Shown piece by piece: positions 17,099 through 25,432 of a stretch of 64,000 bases of DNA; position 1 is the first letter of the stretch, and the number at the start of each line of letters is the position of its first letter. The notes under the pieces were generated by a model. It ran no database searches. It was not told where the DNA came from and worked only from the letters and a program-made list of their open reading frames with translations. This DNA comes from Candidatus Methylomirabilota bacterium. Lineage in GTDB: Bacteria; Methylomirabilota; Methylomirabilia; Rokubacteriales; CSP1-6. The position numbers and the translations under genes were made by a program. The DNA lies in NCBI GenBank assembly GCA_035709005.1, contig DASTFB010000008.1:1-64000 (forward strand), written 5' to 3'.

Positions 17099-17881
17099 TC
17101 AGCGCCCCTGGAAGCGTGGGGCCCGCTTCTCCTTGAACGCCGCCACCCCTTCGGCGTGGTCAATTGTTTGCCGCACCACCGCCATGTGCGAGGAGACCAG
17201 ATCCAGATGCGTGCGGAGGTCGAGGCGGAGGCTCTGGTAGACCAGGCGCTTGATCATTCGGATCGGGATCTGCGGGCCCTCGGCGATCTGCCGGGCGAGC
17301 GCATAGGTCGCCTCGGCCAGCTCGGAGGTGGGGACCACGCGGTTGACGATGCCCAGCCGCAGCGCCTCGGCCGCCTCGATGAAGTCCGCCGTCCACAGCA
17401 GCTCCAGGGCCTTGGCGGGCCCGACCAGCCGCGGCAGGAAGTAGGTGTCGCCATCGCCGGGCACGAGCCCGACCTTCACGTAGCCCGTCGAGAAGCGCGC
17501 ATCCTGAACGGCCACGCGCACATCGCACATGAGGCACATGCCCATCCCGGCGCCGACGGCCAGGCCGTTGACCATGGCGATGACCGGCTTGTCCATCGCC
17601 TCGAGGGTCCGGGGCACGCGGTGGATGTTCTCCCAGAGCTGGTTCTTGTGCTCGAGCGGGGTCGGCGCCCCTTGTCCCATGCGTCCGACGTCGCCGCCGG
17701 CGCAGAAGGCGCGGCCGGCGCCAGTGACGACGACCACGTGCACGGCGTCGTCGGCCTGGGCCTCGGCGAGAGAGCGGGCCCAGGCGTCGATCATGGGGCC
17801 GGTGAACGCGTTGAGCTTGTCCGGCCGGTTCAGCGTGATGGTGGCGATACGGTCCTTCACCTCGTAGAGCAGATCGCTCAT
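17099..17881 (-). CDS. Enoyl-CoA hydratase/isomerase (PaaG-like)
   Basis: A 260-residue crotonase-fold protein. The oxyanion-hole segments AFCAGGDV (residues ~61-68) and NGLAVGAGMGM (~109-119) are present. At the usual hydratase Glu position the sequence reads YVKVGLVPGDGDTYFLPRLVG, the pattern seen in isomerase-type members such as PaaG, with Asp instead of paired Glu residues. So isomerisation of an unsaturated or epoxy acyl-CoA is more likely than simple hydration. It starts with ATG 17 nt after the acyl-CoA dehydrogenase and belongs to the same minus-strand catabolic set (dehydrogenase, SDR). Confidence 0.88.
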   Translation of the reverse strand: MSDLLYEVKDRIATITLNRPDKLNAFTGPMIDAWARSLAEAQADDAVHVVVVTGAGRAFCAGGDVGRMGQGAPTPLEHKNQLWENIHRVPRTLEAMDKPVIAMVNGLAVGAGMGMCLMCDVRVAVQDARFSTGYVKVGLVPGDGDTYFLPRLVGPAKALELLWTADFIEAAEALRLGIVNRVVPTSELAEATYALARQIAEGPQIPIRMIKRLVYQSLRLDLRTHLDLVSSHMAVVRQTIDHAEGVAAFKEKRAPRFQGR

Positions 17882-17898
17882 CCGCGCCTCCGCGCCGC

Positions 17899-19077
17899 TC
17901 AGTCTTTGGGCAGGCCGAGCACGCGCTCGCTCAGGATGTTTCTCAGAATCTCCGACGTGCCGGCCCGGATCCCGCTGGCCTGGGCCAGCAGCGCATAGAA
18001 TTCCCACTGCCCCTCGTCGAGCGCCCACCGGGAGCCGGCGGTGAGCTGCGAGACGGGCCCCAGCACCTCGGTGGCCGTCTGGGCCAGCTCCTGATCCACC
18101 TGGCTCCAGAAGAGCTTGGACGTCGAGCCTTCCGGCCCCGGCTGGCCGCCGCGCAGGATCTTGGTCAAGCTGCGATAGGCGTTGAGCTGCAGCGCTTGCT
18201 CGCCGATCCACAGGCCCGCGACCTTCTGGCGAACGACGCGATCCGGGGCCCGGCCGTGCTCCTGCACGAGGCGCACGAGGCGCTGGACGGCCGTGCGAAG
18301 CGAGACGTGCCGGATGAAGGTGAGGAGGTCGCGCTCGTAGGCCAGCGTGGTGATGGCTACGGCCCACCCCTCGTTGAGCCGGCCGACCAGGTTCTCGGCG
18401 GGCACGCGCACGCCGTCGAAGAACACCTCGTTGAATTCGGCCTCCCCGGTCATCTGGCGCAACGGCCGCACCGTGATCCCGGGCGAGCGCATGTCGACCA
18501 GCAGGAAGCTGATGCCTTTGTGCCGCGGCGCTTGCGGGTCGGTGCGGACCAGGAGGAAGCACCAGTCGGCGACGTGCGCCATGCTCGTCCAGACCTTCTG
18601 CCCGGTGACGACGAACGTGTCACCGTCTCGCCCGGCCCGTGTCTGGAGGTTGGCCAGGTCGGATCCCGCATTCGGCTCGGAAAAACCCTGACACCACAGA
18701 TCCTCCGCCGTCAGGATCCGGGACAGGAACCGTTGCTGTTGGGCGGGAGTGCCGTACTTCATCAGAGTCGGGCCGAGCATGGAGAGCCCGCCTCGATTGA
18801 CCGGCTGGGGCGACTCGGCGCGCGCCATCTCCTGGTAGAGGATGATCTGCTCCACCAGCGTGGCCCCGCGGCCACCGAACTCGCGTGGCCAGTCGATGCC
18901 GACGTAGCCGGCCTCGTACATGGTCTTCTGCCAGGCCCGCAGCTTGCGGATCTCGGCCTGATCGGCGCGGGAGGCGGCGAAGCCCCGCCCGCGCAGATCG
19001 TCGGGCAGCGTGCGCTCGAGCCACTGCCGGACCTCCTTGCGGAAGGCCTCTTGCTCCGGCGTGAAATCGAAGTCCAT
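17899..19077 (-). CDS. Acyl-CoA dehydrogenase
   Basis: A 392-residue FAD-dependent acyl-CoA dehydrogenase. N-terminal helical domain starts MDFDFTPEQEAFRKEVRQWL; the flavin/substrate motif CQGFSEPNAGSDLANLQT is near residue 125 and KVWTSMAHVADWCFLLVRT follows; the C-terminal helix has ASGIRAGTSEILRNILSERVLGLPKD. It catalyses alpha,beta-desaturation of an acyl-CoA and reduces ETF. The ATG at 19075-19077 is supported by TCTTCCTCCC in front of it on the plus strand (GGGAGGAAG SD on the coding strand). Upstream lies a 64-bp tandem repeat array that separates it from the SDR gene. Confidence 0.93.
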   Translation of the reverse strand: MDFDFTPEQEAFRKEVRQWLERTLPDDLRGRGFAASRADQAEIRKLRAWQKTMYEAGYVGIDWPREFGGRGATLVEQIILYQEMARAESPQPVNRGGLSMLGPTLMKYGTPAQQQRFLSRILTAEDLWCQGFSEPNAGSDLANLQTRAGRDGDTFVVTGQKVWTSMAHVADWCFLLVRTDPQAPRHKGISFLLVDMRSPGITVRPLRQMTGEAEFNEVFFDGVRVPAENLVGRLNEGWAVAITTLAYERDLLTFIRHVSLRTAVQRLVRLVQEHGRAPDRVVRQKVAGLWIGEQALQLNAYRSLTKILRGGQPGPEGSTSKLFWSQVDQELAQTATEVLGPVSQLTAGSRWALDEGQWEFYALLAQASGIRAGTSEILRNILSERVLGLPKD

Positions 19078-19110
19078 CAGTCTTCCTCCCGCCGCGATTG
19101 TCCCGGCGGA

Positions 19111-19287
19111 TCGCCTCGGACGACGGGGCCCCAGCCCCGCGACGTCCTGCGGCTCGCACGACCTGTCCATTTGCTCGCCTCGGACGGCGGGGCCCCAGCC
19201 CCGCGACGTCCTGCGGCTCGCACGACCTGTCCATCGGCTCGCCTCGGACGACGGGGCCCCCGCCCCGCGACGTCCTGCGGCTCGCAC
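19111..19287. repeat. 64-bp tandem direct repeat, about 2.8 copies
   Basis: Two full 64-bp units (19111-19174 and 19175-19238) and a partial third (19239-19287) differ by only a few bases. Each begins TCGCCTCGGACG and contains GGGGCCCC, CCCCGCGACGTCCTGCGG and, in the full units, CACGACCTGTCCAT. The third copy runs right up to the stop codon of the SDR gene. Because every unit is 64 bp (not a multiple of 3) no frame stays coding through it. It lies in the SDR/acyl-CoA dehydrogenase gap. Confidence 0.9.
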
Positions 19288-20084
19288 TACCACATCACGC
19301 ACCCGCCGTCGACCATGAGGGCCTGGCCCGTGATGTAGCGGGCCTCGTCGGAGGCCAGGAAGACGGCGGCCGCGCCGATGTCCTCCGGCTCCTGCTCGCA
19401 CTTCATCGGCACGATGTCGCTGACCCGCTTGTCGAACACCTGTCGCGGCGTGAGGCCGGCGAAGGCCGGGTTGGTCTGGGCGATGTGGGCGGCCAGCTTC
19501 TGCCAGAAGTCGGTCCACAGGACGCCGGGACAGATGGCGTTCACGGTGATCCGGTGGGCGGCCAGCTCCTTGGCCACCACCCGCGTGAACGTGATCACCC
19601 CCTGCTTGGCCACGCTGTAGGCGGGCATGGTCACCGCCGCCAGGGGGCCCGCGATGGAGGCGATGTTGATGATCCGCCCGGCCTTGCGCTCGATGAAGTA
19701 CGGCGCGACGGCCTTGCAGGCGAGGAACACCGACTTGGTATTGACGGCGAAGGTCCGATCCCAGTCCTCCTCGGTGTTGTTGGTGAAGGGCATGCCGGGC
19801 GGAGCGGCCATGCCGGCGTTGTTCACGAGGATGTCGATCTTGCCGAACGATTCGCGCGTGCGGTCGACCATCGTCTTGACGTCGGCGGCGCTCGTCACGT
19901 CGGCCTTCATGGCCATCGCCTTCCGGCCCAGCCCCTTGATCTCGTCGGCGACCTTCTCGGCGTTCAGGACCTGGATGTCGGGGATGGCGATGTCCGCGCC
20001 CTCGCGGGCCATAGCCATCGCGATCCCCCGCCCGATGCCACTGCCTCCGCCCGTGATGATCGCCACCTTGCCGCTGAGCCGCAT
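19287..20084 (-). CDS. SDR-family NAD(P)-dependent oxidoreductase
   Basis: A 265-residue short-chain dehydrogenase/reductase. Cofactor motif TGGGSGIGRG is at residues ~11-20, NNAG near 90, catalytic Ser in INIASIAG, Tyr/Lys pair in YSVAKQG near 155-159, and the C-terminal ITGQALMVDGG is typical of beta-ketoacyl reductase-like SDRs. The Asp ending beta-strand 2 (AIPDIQ) suggests preference for NAD(H). It starts at ATG 20082-20084 and is divergent from the sugar-acid dehydratase gene, with which it shares a 53-nt intergenic region. Substrate is unknown; either neighbour (acyl-CoA or sugar-acid pathway) could provide it. Confidence 0.92.
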   Translation of the reverse strand: MRLSGKVAIITGGGSGIGRGIAMAMAREGADIAIPDIQVLNAEKVADEIKGLGRKAMAMKADVTSAADVKTMVDRTRESFGKIDILVNNAGMAAPPGMPFTNNTEEDWDRTFAVNTKSVFLACKAVAPYFIERKAGRIINIASIAGPLAAVTMPAYSVAKQGVITFTRVVAKELAAHRITVNAICPGVLWTDFWQKLAAHIAQTNPAFAGLTPRQVFDKRVSDIVPMKCEQEPEDIGAAAVFLASDEARYITGQALMVDGGCVMW

Positions 20085-20102
20085 GCGCGTCCTCCGATCT
20101 CC

Positions 20103-20108
20103 TATAAT
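20103..20108 (+). promoter_or_regulatory. Perfect -10 box upstream of the IlvD/Edd-family gene
   Basis: TATAAT lies 29 nt before the ATG at 20138, with a Shine-Dalgarno GGGAGG at 20128-20133 in between and a short direct repeat (AAGCCTTC twice). No good -35 at 17 nt is visible; the upstream bases are already inside the divergent SDR gene. Confidence 0.5.
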
Positions 20109-20137
20109 CCAAGCCTTCCAAGCCTTCGGGAGGCCCA

Positions 20138-21871
20138 ATGACAGCACAGCCGCTCAGAAGCCGCAACTGGTTCGGGCGCCGGGACCTCGATGGATTCGTC
20201 CATCGCTCCTGGCTGAAGACCGAGGGGTTCAGCGACCTCGTGTTCGACGGCCGCCCCGTGATCGGCATTGCCAACTCCTGGTCCGAGCTCACCACCTGCA
20301 ACGCCCACCTGCGCCAGGTCGCCGACGCGGTCAAGCGCGGAGTGTGGAGCGCGGGAGGCTTCCCGCTGGAGTTCCCCACCATCTCGCTGGGCGAAGTCCT
20401 CATGAAGCCCACCACCATGCTGTTCCGCAACCTCATGGCCATGGACGTCGAGGAGTGCCTGCGGGCCTATCCGCTGGACGCGGTGGTGCTCCTGTCCGGC
20501 TGCGACAAGACCACCCCCGCCATGCTGATGGGCGCGGCCTCCGCCGACATCCCGGCGATCATGGTCACCGGCGGGCCGATGCTGCGGGGCAAGTGGCGCA
20601 CCGAAGAGCTGGGGTCGGGCACCGATGCCTGGCGGCTGTGGGCCGAACGACGGGCCGGGCGGCTCACCGACGAGGAACTGTGCGAGGCGGAAGCATGCAT
20701 GTCCCGGTCGGCCGGCCACTGCATGGTGATGGGCACCGCATCCACGATGGCGTCCATGGCCGAGGCCCTCGGCATGACGCTGCCCGGCAACGCCGCCGTT
20801 CCGGCCTCGGACTCCCGCCGGCTCGTCCTGGCCGAGCTGTCCGGACGCCGCGCCGTGGAGATGGCCCTGGTCGGGGGGCCCACGCCGTCCCGGATCATGA
20901 CCGCCGAGGCCTTCGACAACGCCATCCGCGCCGACATGGCCATCGGCGGATCGACGAACGCGATCATCCACCTGGTGGCGATCGCCGGCCGCCTCGGGCT
21001 GGCGTTGCCGCTGGCCCGGTTCGACACGCTGTCGCGGGGCACGCCCCTGCTGGTGAACGTCCGGCCGTCGGGCAAATACCTCATGGAGGACTTCTTCTAC
21101 GCCGGCGGGCTGCCGGCGGTGCTCAACCAGCTCTTGCCGTTGCTCCATGGCGGCGCCTTGACCGTGAACGGGGCCACGCTGGCCGACAACGTGAGCACCG
21201 CCCGGTGTTACAACGACGACGTCATACGCCCGCTGGCGTTGCCGCTCGCCCCGGAGGGGGGCACCGTCGTGCTTTCGGGGAACCTCTGTCCGGACGGGGC
21301 GGTCCTCAAGCAGTCGGCCGCGTCGGCCGAACTGCTTCGGCATCGCGGCCGCGCCGTCGTCTTCGACGACCATGCCGACCTGCACCGTCGGATCGACGAT
21401 CCCGGGCTGCCGATCGACGAGCAGTCCGTGCTCGTGCTCAAGCACGCCGGCCCGCGAGGGGCGCCGGGCATGCCGGAGTGGGGGGCGGCGCCGATCCCCG
21501 CCCGGCTCTTGCGGCAGGGCGTGCGGGACATGGTGCGGATCTCGGACGCCCGCATGAGCGGCACCTCGTACGGCACCGTCGTGCTCCACGTGGCGCCCGA
21601 GTCGGCCATCGGCGGCCCGCTCGGGTTGGTCCGCGACGGCGATGAGATCGAGCTCGACGTCCCCGCCCGGCGGCTGACGCTGCTGGTGACGGAAGACGAG
21701 CTTGCCCGGCGGCGCGCGGTCTGGCGCCCGCGCCCGCCACATTTCACCCGAGGCTACGGCAAGCTCTTCCTCGACCACGTCCTGCAGGCGAACGAAGGAT
21801 GCGACTTCGACTTCCTGCGCGGCCAGACACCCGTACGCGTCGAGGACACGGCGGGCCCCTCGCACACCTGA
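20138..21871 (+). CDS. IlvD/Edd-family dehydratase (sugar-acid, e.g. L-arabinonate, dehydratase-like)
   Basis: A 577-residue iron-sulfur dehydratase. The [2Fe-2S] cysteines appear in ELTTCNAHL, LLSGCDKTTPA and AGHCMVMGTAST, and the DARMSGTSYGT motif near the C-terminus is conserved. The N-terminus SRNWFGRRDLDGFVHRSWLK is the form found in pentonate/hexonate dehydratases rather than in the dihydroxy-acid dehydratase of branched amino-acid synthesis. It would convert a sugar acid to its 2-keto-3-deoxy derivative. ATG start with GGGAGG five bases upstream. It is divergent from an SDR that could oxidise the sugar; no aldolase is next to it. Confidence 0.87.
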   Translation: MTAQPLRSRNWFGRRDLDGFVHRSWLKTEGFSDLVFDGRPVIGIANSWSELTTCNAHLRQVADAVKRGVWSAGGFPLEFPTISLGEVLMKPTTMLFRNLMAMDVEECLRAYPLDAVVLLSGCDKTTPAMLMGAASADIPAIMVTGGPMLRGKWRTEELGSGTDAWRLWAERRAGRLTDEELCEAEACMSRSAGHCMVMGTASTMASMAEALGMTLPGNAAVPASDSRRLVLAELSGRRAVEMALVGGPTPSRIMTAEAFDNAIRADMAIGGSTNAIIHLVAIAGRLGLALPLARFDTLSRGTPLLVNVRPSGKYLMEDFFYAGGLPAVLNQLLPLLHGGALTVNGATLADNVSTARCYNDDVIRPLALPLAPEGGTVVLSGNLCPDGAVLKQSAASAELLRHRGRAVVFDDHADLHRRIDDPGLPIDEQSVLVLKHAGPRGAPGMPEWGAAPIPARLLRQGVRDMVRISDARMSGTSYGTVVLHVAPESAIGGPLGLVRDGDEIELDVPARRLTLLVTEDELARRRAVWRPRPPHFTRGYGKLFLDHVLQANEGCDFDFLRGQTPVRVEDTAGPSHT

Positions 21872-21881
21872 AGAGCGTCCG

Positions 21882-22415
21882 TCAGGGCGCTTGCACGGCC
21901 GAGAGCGCCCACGACCAGCCCGTATCGTCCAGTCTCGCCGCTTCGCGGCGGCCGCCGACTGCCGATCTGACCGTCGCTCTCGAGGGTGCCGCCCCCGCCG
22001 TTGTCGTGGCCGCTCGCCAGCCCCGAACGTACACGACCCGCTCCGGGAGTGGCACCGGGGCCTGGACACGACGCACCCGCTGAACCGGGCGGGCGTCCTG
22101 CTCGTCCACCGCCGGGAGCTCGGATCGTGCGGTGAGCGACTCCCTTACCGGCGGGGTCCAGTCCAGCGGGCGAGCGGCCACCACGATCACCATCGTCGCG
22201 ATCACCATCACGATCGTGGGGGGCAGCGCCATCGGGGCCTCCCAGCGGGAGAGCCCGGTCGCCCGCCAGCTGGTCAGGTCTCGACGGATCCGGCCGGTGC
22301 AACGGGGACAGACGCCGTCGGCGAGGACGACGCCGCGGCCCTTCCAGGAGGCGACACCGTACACCCGGGGATACCGGAAATAGCGGCGGTGCCAGACGCA
22401 ACGCTTCAGGACCAC
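21882..22415 (-). CDS. Hypothetical protein with N-terminal Cys motif and one membrane helix
   Basis: A 177-residue protein I do not recognise. The N-terminal ~58 residues are basic and aromatic (CVWHRRYFRYPRVYG) with a CPRC pair near residue 36, reminiscent of half a zinc ribbon. A single hydrophobic stretch follows (PTIVMVIATMVIVVAA, residues ~64-80), and the C-terminal ~90 residues are Arg/Ala/Pro-rich and probably disordered. It starts with GTG at 22413-22415 without a clear ribosome site. It ends 10 nt from the end of the dehydratase, tail to tail. A membrane-anchored small protein is the best description; the frame could also be partly non-coding at the C-terminus. Confidence 0.5.
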   Translation of the reverse strand: MVLKRCVWHRRYFRYPRVYGVASWKGRGVVLADGVCPRCTGRIRRDLTSWRATGLSRWEAPMALPPTIVMVIATMVIVVAARPLDWTPPVRESLTARSELPAVDEQDARPVQRVRRVQAPVPLPERVVYVRGWRAATTTAGAAPSRATVRSAVGGRREAARLDDTGWSWALSAVQAP

Positions 22416-22472
22416 GACACACCATGGAGCAAGTCACGTGCCTTGACACGCGGTCGCGAATTGCGCGGCCTT

Positions 22473-23465
22473 TCAGGGCCGACGGCCGCCCCGGGGGCGC
22501 GGATGTGCAAGCCGATGCCGTCTTGTGTGACGCTCGAGCGCATCTCTCAGGGATCCCCCCGATTCACGGAGCAACCGTCGGGCCGGCGCGAGCTCGAGCC
22601 CGGTGCGAGCGATGAGGACGGCCAGCCGGACACGGCCGCCGGCAGCCCGTAGCGCGCGACGAGCGGCCGGCGGCGAGACGGCGGCCAACTGCTGGACGAG
22701 ACGCGACGCTCTGGCTCGGAGCTTGGCCGACCGCGGCTGGACGTCGATCATCAGATTCCCGTGCACCCGGCCCAGCCGGGCCATGCTGGCCATCGTCAGC
22801 GTGTTGAGGACGAGCTTCGTGACGGTGCCCGCCTTGAGGCGGGTGGAGCCGGCGAGCACCTCCGGCCCAGGCGCCACGGCGATCACGACCTCGGCGGCCG
22901 TGCGCGCGGGGCGCGGATTGCACACGACGAGCACCGTGCGAGCGGCGAGCCGGCGCGCCTCGGCGAGCCCTGCCCGCACGAAGGGGGTGACGCCGCTGGC
23001 GGAGACTCCGACCAGGACATCGCCCGCCCGCAGTCGTTGCCGCACGGTCCGTGCCGCCGCCCTGGCATCGTCTTCGGCCCCCTCGCGCGAACGGAAGACG
23101 GAGGCCCGACCGCCCGCCATGATGGCCTGTACGAGGCCCGGCGGCGTCCCGAACGTCGGCGGGCACTCGGCGGCCTCCAGGACCCCGAGGCGCCCGGAAG
23201 TGCCGGCCCCCATGAAGAAGAGCCGTCCCCCTCGGGACAGCGCCTCGACGATCAGATCCACGGCTCGGCCGACGGCGGGTACAGCGTGTCGCACGCGCCG
23301 TACGGCCGCCTGATCCTCGCGGTTCATCAAGCGAGCGATGCCGAGCGCCGTCATGCGGTCGAGCGCGCGACTCGCAGGATTTGCGCGTTCCGTGGACAGC
23401 CCGGCCCAGGGCCCCCGGCGCATGCTGGGCCGCATCGTACCGCGGATTTCTGGCCGGGCGGTCAC
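22473..23465 (-). CDS. murQ: N-acetylmuramic acid 6-phosphate etherase
   Basis: A sugar-isomerase (SIS) fold lyase that cleaves the D-lactyl ether of MurNAc 6-phosphate to give GlcNAc 6-phosphate. The N-terminal LSTERANPAS matches the family TE-RNP start; the SIS motif FFMGAGTSGRLGVLEAAECPPTFG, the catalytic-region EGAEDDA, GSTRLKAGTVTKLVLN and HGNLMIDVQPRSAKLRARA are diagnostic. The C-terminus is Arg-rich and longer than needed. Start choice: GTG at 23465 (330 aa) stands 7 nt behind a TAGTAT -10 box; ATG at 23435 (320 aa) or 23423 are alternatives. Divergent from namZ and near nagZ, a kinase and a symporter. Confidence 0.93.
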   Translation of the reverse strand: MTARPEIRGTMRPSMRRGPWAGLSTERANPASRALDRMTALGIARLMNREDQAAVRRVRHAVPAVGRAVDLIVEALSRGGRLFFMGAGTSGRLGVLEAAECPPTFGTPPGLVQAIMAGGRASVFRSREGAEDDARAAARTVRQRLRAGDVLVGVSASGVTPFVRAGLAEARRLAARTVLVVCNPRPARTAAEVVIAVAPGPEVLAGSTRLKAGTVTKLVLNTLTMASMARLGRVHGNLMIDVQPRSAKLRARASRLVQQLAAVSPPAARRALRAAGGRVRLAVLIARTGLELAPARRLLRESGGSLRDALERHTRRHRLAHPRPRGGRRP

Positions 23466-23485
23466 GAGCCGGATACTATCGACGC
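23466..23485. promoter_or_regulatory. Bidirectional AT island between murQ and namZ
   Basis: The near-palindromic GGATACTATC gives a -10-like hexamer in both directions: TACTAT (23474-23479) is six bases before the namZ GTG, and on the other strand TAGTAT (rc of 23473-23478) is seven bases before the murQ GTG. The two genes would then be expressed from one shared site, both leaderless. No strong -35 boxes are seen. Confidence 0.45.
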
Positions 23486-24658
23486 GTGCTCCGGGTGCGT
23501 TCCGGCCTCGAGGTGCTGTTGAGAGATCGCCGAGCGCTCCTCCGGGGTCGGCACATCGCGCTCCTGGCCCACCAGGCCTCGGTCAGCTCGGGTCTCGAGC
23601 ACGCCGCCCACCTGCTGCGCGGGGCGCCGGGCGGGCGGCTCGTCCGGCTCTTCGCCCCCGAGCACGGCCTCTGGGGAGCGGCTCAGGACCACGCTACGGT
23701 CGCCAGCACGCGAGAGCCGATGACCGGGCTGCCGGTGCTGAGCCTCTACGGCCGACGGCGATCGCCGGCGGCAGGAACGCTGCGGCGGCTCGACGCCGTC
23801 GTCGTGGACCTTCAGGATGTCGGGGCCCGCTACTACACCTTCGTGTGGACGATGGCGCTGACCATGTCGGCCTGCGCCCGCGCCGAGGTGCCGGTCATCG
23901 TCCTGGACCGTCCCAACCCGCTGGGCGGTGAAGTTGTGGAGGGCAACATCCCCGATCCGGCATTTGCGTCATTCGTCGGCCTCTTTCCCTTGCCGGCCCG
24001 ACACGGCATGACGATCGGAGAGCTGGCGGGTTATCTCAACAGCCGTCACCGCCTCGGCTGCGACCTCACCGTGGTGGCCATGCAGGGCTGGCGCCGCCAG
24101 ATGCTCTGGGAGGATACCGGGCTGCCCTGGGTCGCTCCGTCGCCGAACATGCCCACGCCCGACACCGCCCGTGTCTACCCGGGCGGGTGCCTCATCGAGG
24201 GGACGAACCTCTCCGAGGGCCGGGGCACGACGCGTCCGTTCGAATGGATCGGCGCTCCCTACCTCGATCCTCGCCGTTACGCGACGGCTCTCGAGCGTCT
24301 CGGGCTGCCCGGCGTGCGGTTCCGGCCCCTGCGCTTCCGGCCCACCTTCCACAAGTGGGCAGGGCGACTCTGCGGTGGCGTCCAGCTCCACGTGACGGAT
24401 CGCGGCCGCTTCAAGCCGTTCCTCTCCGGTCTCGCTCTGCTCGCGGTGGCGCAGCGGCAGGCGCCGCGAAGCTTCGCGTGGCGGCAGCCACCGTACGAGT
24501 TCGAGCCCAGGCGCCTGCCCATCGACATCCTGCTCGGCACGGACCTGATCCGGCAGGGCCTGCAGCGGAATACCGCCCTCGCCACGCTCGAGCGCCGGTG
24601 GCGGCCGGCGCTCTCCGCGTGGATGCGATCGCGCCGGCCGTTTCTCATGTACCGGTGA
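23486..24658 (+). CDS. namZ: DUF1343 / NamZ-type exo-beta-N-acetylmuramidase
   Basis: A 390-residue member of the DUF1343 family, whose founding characterised member (B. subtilis NamZ/YbbC) releases MurNAc from the non-reducing end of peptidoglycan fragments. Signatures seen: LLAHQASVS, LFAPEHGLWG, LSLYGRRRSPA, DLQDVGARYYTFVWTM, VLDRPNPLGG, GMTIGELAGYLN, WVAPSPNMPTPDTARVYPGGCLIEGTNLSEGRGTT (in pieces around residues 215-250). Unlike secreted relatives, no signal peptide precedes the catalytic part. GTG start at 23486 (GTG 23495 also possible). Divergent from murQ and two small genes away from nagZ, the classical partners. Confidence 0.9.
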   Translation: MLRVRSGLEVLLRDRRALLRGRHIALLAHQASVSSGLEHAAHLLRGAPGGRLVRLFAPEHGLWGAAQDHATVASTREPMTGLPVLSLYGRRRSPAAGTLRRLDAVVVDLQDVGARYYTFVWTMALTMSACARAEVPVIVLDRPNPLGGEVVEGNIPDPAFASFVGLFPLPARHGMTIGELAGYLNSRHRLGCDLTVVAMQGWRRQMLWEDTGLPWVAPSPNMPTPDTARVYPGGCLIEGTNLSEGRGTTRPFEWIGAPYLDPRRYATALERLGLPGVRFRPLRFRPTFHKWAGRLCGGVQLHVTDRGRFKPFLSGLALLAVAQRQAPRSFAWRQPPYEFEPRRLPIDILLGTDLIRQGLQRNTALATLERRWRPALSAWMRSRRPFLMYR

Positions 24659-24667
24659 AGGGCTGAC

Positions 24668-24682
24668 GCCGCGGAGCGCGGC
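24668..24682. terminator. Hairpin between convergent namZ and the 110-residue gene
   Basis: GCCGCG-GAG-CGCGGC forms a perfect 6-bp stem, placed just after the namZ stop and before the end of the opposing gene. Likely bidirectional terminator; no U-tract on either side. Confidence 0.4.
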
Positions 24683-24689
24683 GCGCCTC

Positions 24690-25022
24690 TCAGAAGAGGT
24701 TCGAAAAGAAGTTCTTGACGCTTTGACCGAAGGACGAGGCGCCGTCCTTGACGTGCTGCCAGGTCGTCTTGGCCTTGGGCTCGGCGGCCTTGCCGGCCTC
24801 CTTCAGCTTCTCGCCGCTGTACTTGGCTCCCTCGACCACCGTGTTGCCGATTCCCTTCGCTGTCTCCTCGACGCCCTCGCCGATCTTCCCCTTGCCGATC
24901 TTCCGGGCCCCGGACTCCACTTGCCCCGTCGCCGCCTTCACCTTGCGGTCATCGGCGGCCCAGCCGGGCAACGCCCATGCGATGGTCATCGCCAGGGCCA
25001 GCGCGCTGACGAATGCGTTCAT
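24690..25022 (-). CDS. Small secreted amphipathic-helix protein
   Basis: A 110-residue protein with a signal peptide (MNAFVSALALAMTIAWALPGWA, cleavage after residue ~22). The mature part is one long, Lys/Glu/Gly-rich amphipathic helix with an imperfect 11-residue-like rhythm (GKIGEGVEETAKGIG, GAKYSGEKLKEAGKAAE), reminiscent of LEA-like or membrane-surface stress proteins, and ends in an aromatic tail NFFSNLF. A GGAGG Shine-Dalgarno precedes the ATG. It faces namZ tail to tail. Function unknown; a periplasmic or outer-membrane-associated role is an inference from the signal peptide and helix pattern. Confidence 0.75.
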   Translation of the reverse strand: MNAFVSALALAMTIAWALPGWAADDRKVKAATGQVESGARKIGKGKIGEGVEETAKGIGNTVVEGAKYSGEKLKEAGKAAEPKAKTTWQHVKDGASSFGQSVKNFFSNLF

Positions 25023-25066
25023 GGCAACCTCCGCTGTGCTTCTCGCTGCATGAAGCCTACTACCGG

Positions 25067-25411
25067 CTATCGAGGGTAGCCGCGGGCGCGGAGACAGATC
25101 GCGTACACCGCGGCGGAGCCGACCGGCTGGACCTCATCCAGTCTGGTCGCGTACTCCTCGCACGCTTTATCGATCGCCTCCGACAGACCTGCCGGCTCCA
25201 GCGTCGTCGGGGGCGCTGTACTGGTGGGCAGCAGCCTCCCCGCCGCGGGTGGCCCCAGCGGCGACGTCTCCGGCGCAGCCGCCGGCAATATCGGCATCGG
25301 CCCCGAGCCACTCCAGTTCGCAACCACCAGCCCCGATACGAGCGCCGCTGCCATGACGATGGCCATGCCGATCGCCCCAAGCGTCCAGAGACTCCATCGA
25401 TCGTCGAGCAT
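25067..25411 (-). CDS. Small membrane-anchored hypothetical protein
   Basis: A 114-residue protein: an N-terminal membrane helix (residues ~8-32, LGAIGMAIVMAAALVSGLVVA), a Pro/Ala/Thr-rich linker, and a short C-terminal domain (residues ~80-114) with two cysteines, DKACEEYATRLDEVQ and AVYAICLRARGY, that could form a disulfide outside the membrane. The ATG at 25409-25411 follows GAGGGAG. It is 45 nt upstream of the amphipathic secreted protein on the same strand. No known family recognised. Confidence 0.7.
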   Translation of the reverse strand: MLDDRWSLWTLGAIGMAIVMAAALVSGLVVANWSGSGPMPILPAAAPETSPLGPPAAGRLLPTSTAPPTTLEPAGLSEAIDKACEEYATRLDEVQPVGSAAVYAICLRARGYPR

Positions 25412-25432
25412 GCCGCTCCCTCGGAATACGGC

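Noticed and set aside
19111-19287. Possible CRISPR array
   Set aside because: Units are contiguous 64-bp tandem copies with no unique spacers and no cas genes nearby.
22443-22448. TTGACA on the plus strand as a promoter
   Set aside because: No -10 box at the right distance and no plus-strand gene follows for over 1 kb.
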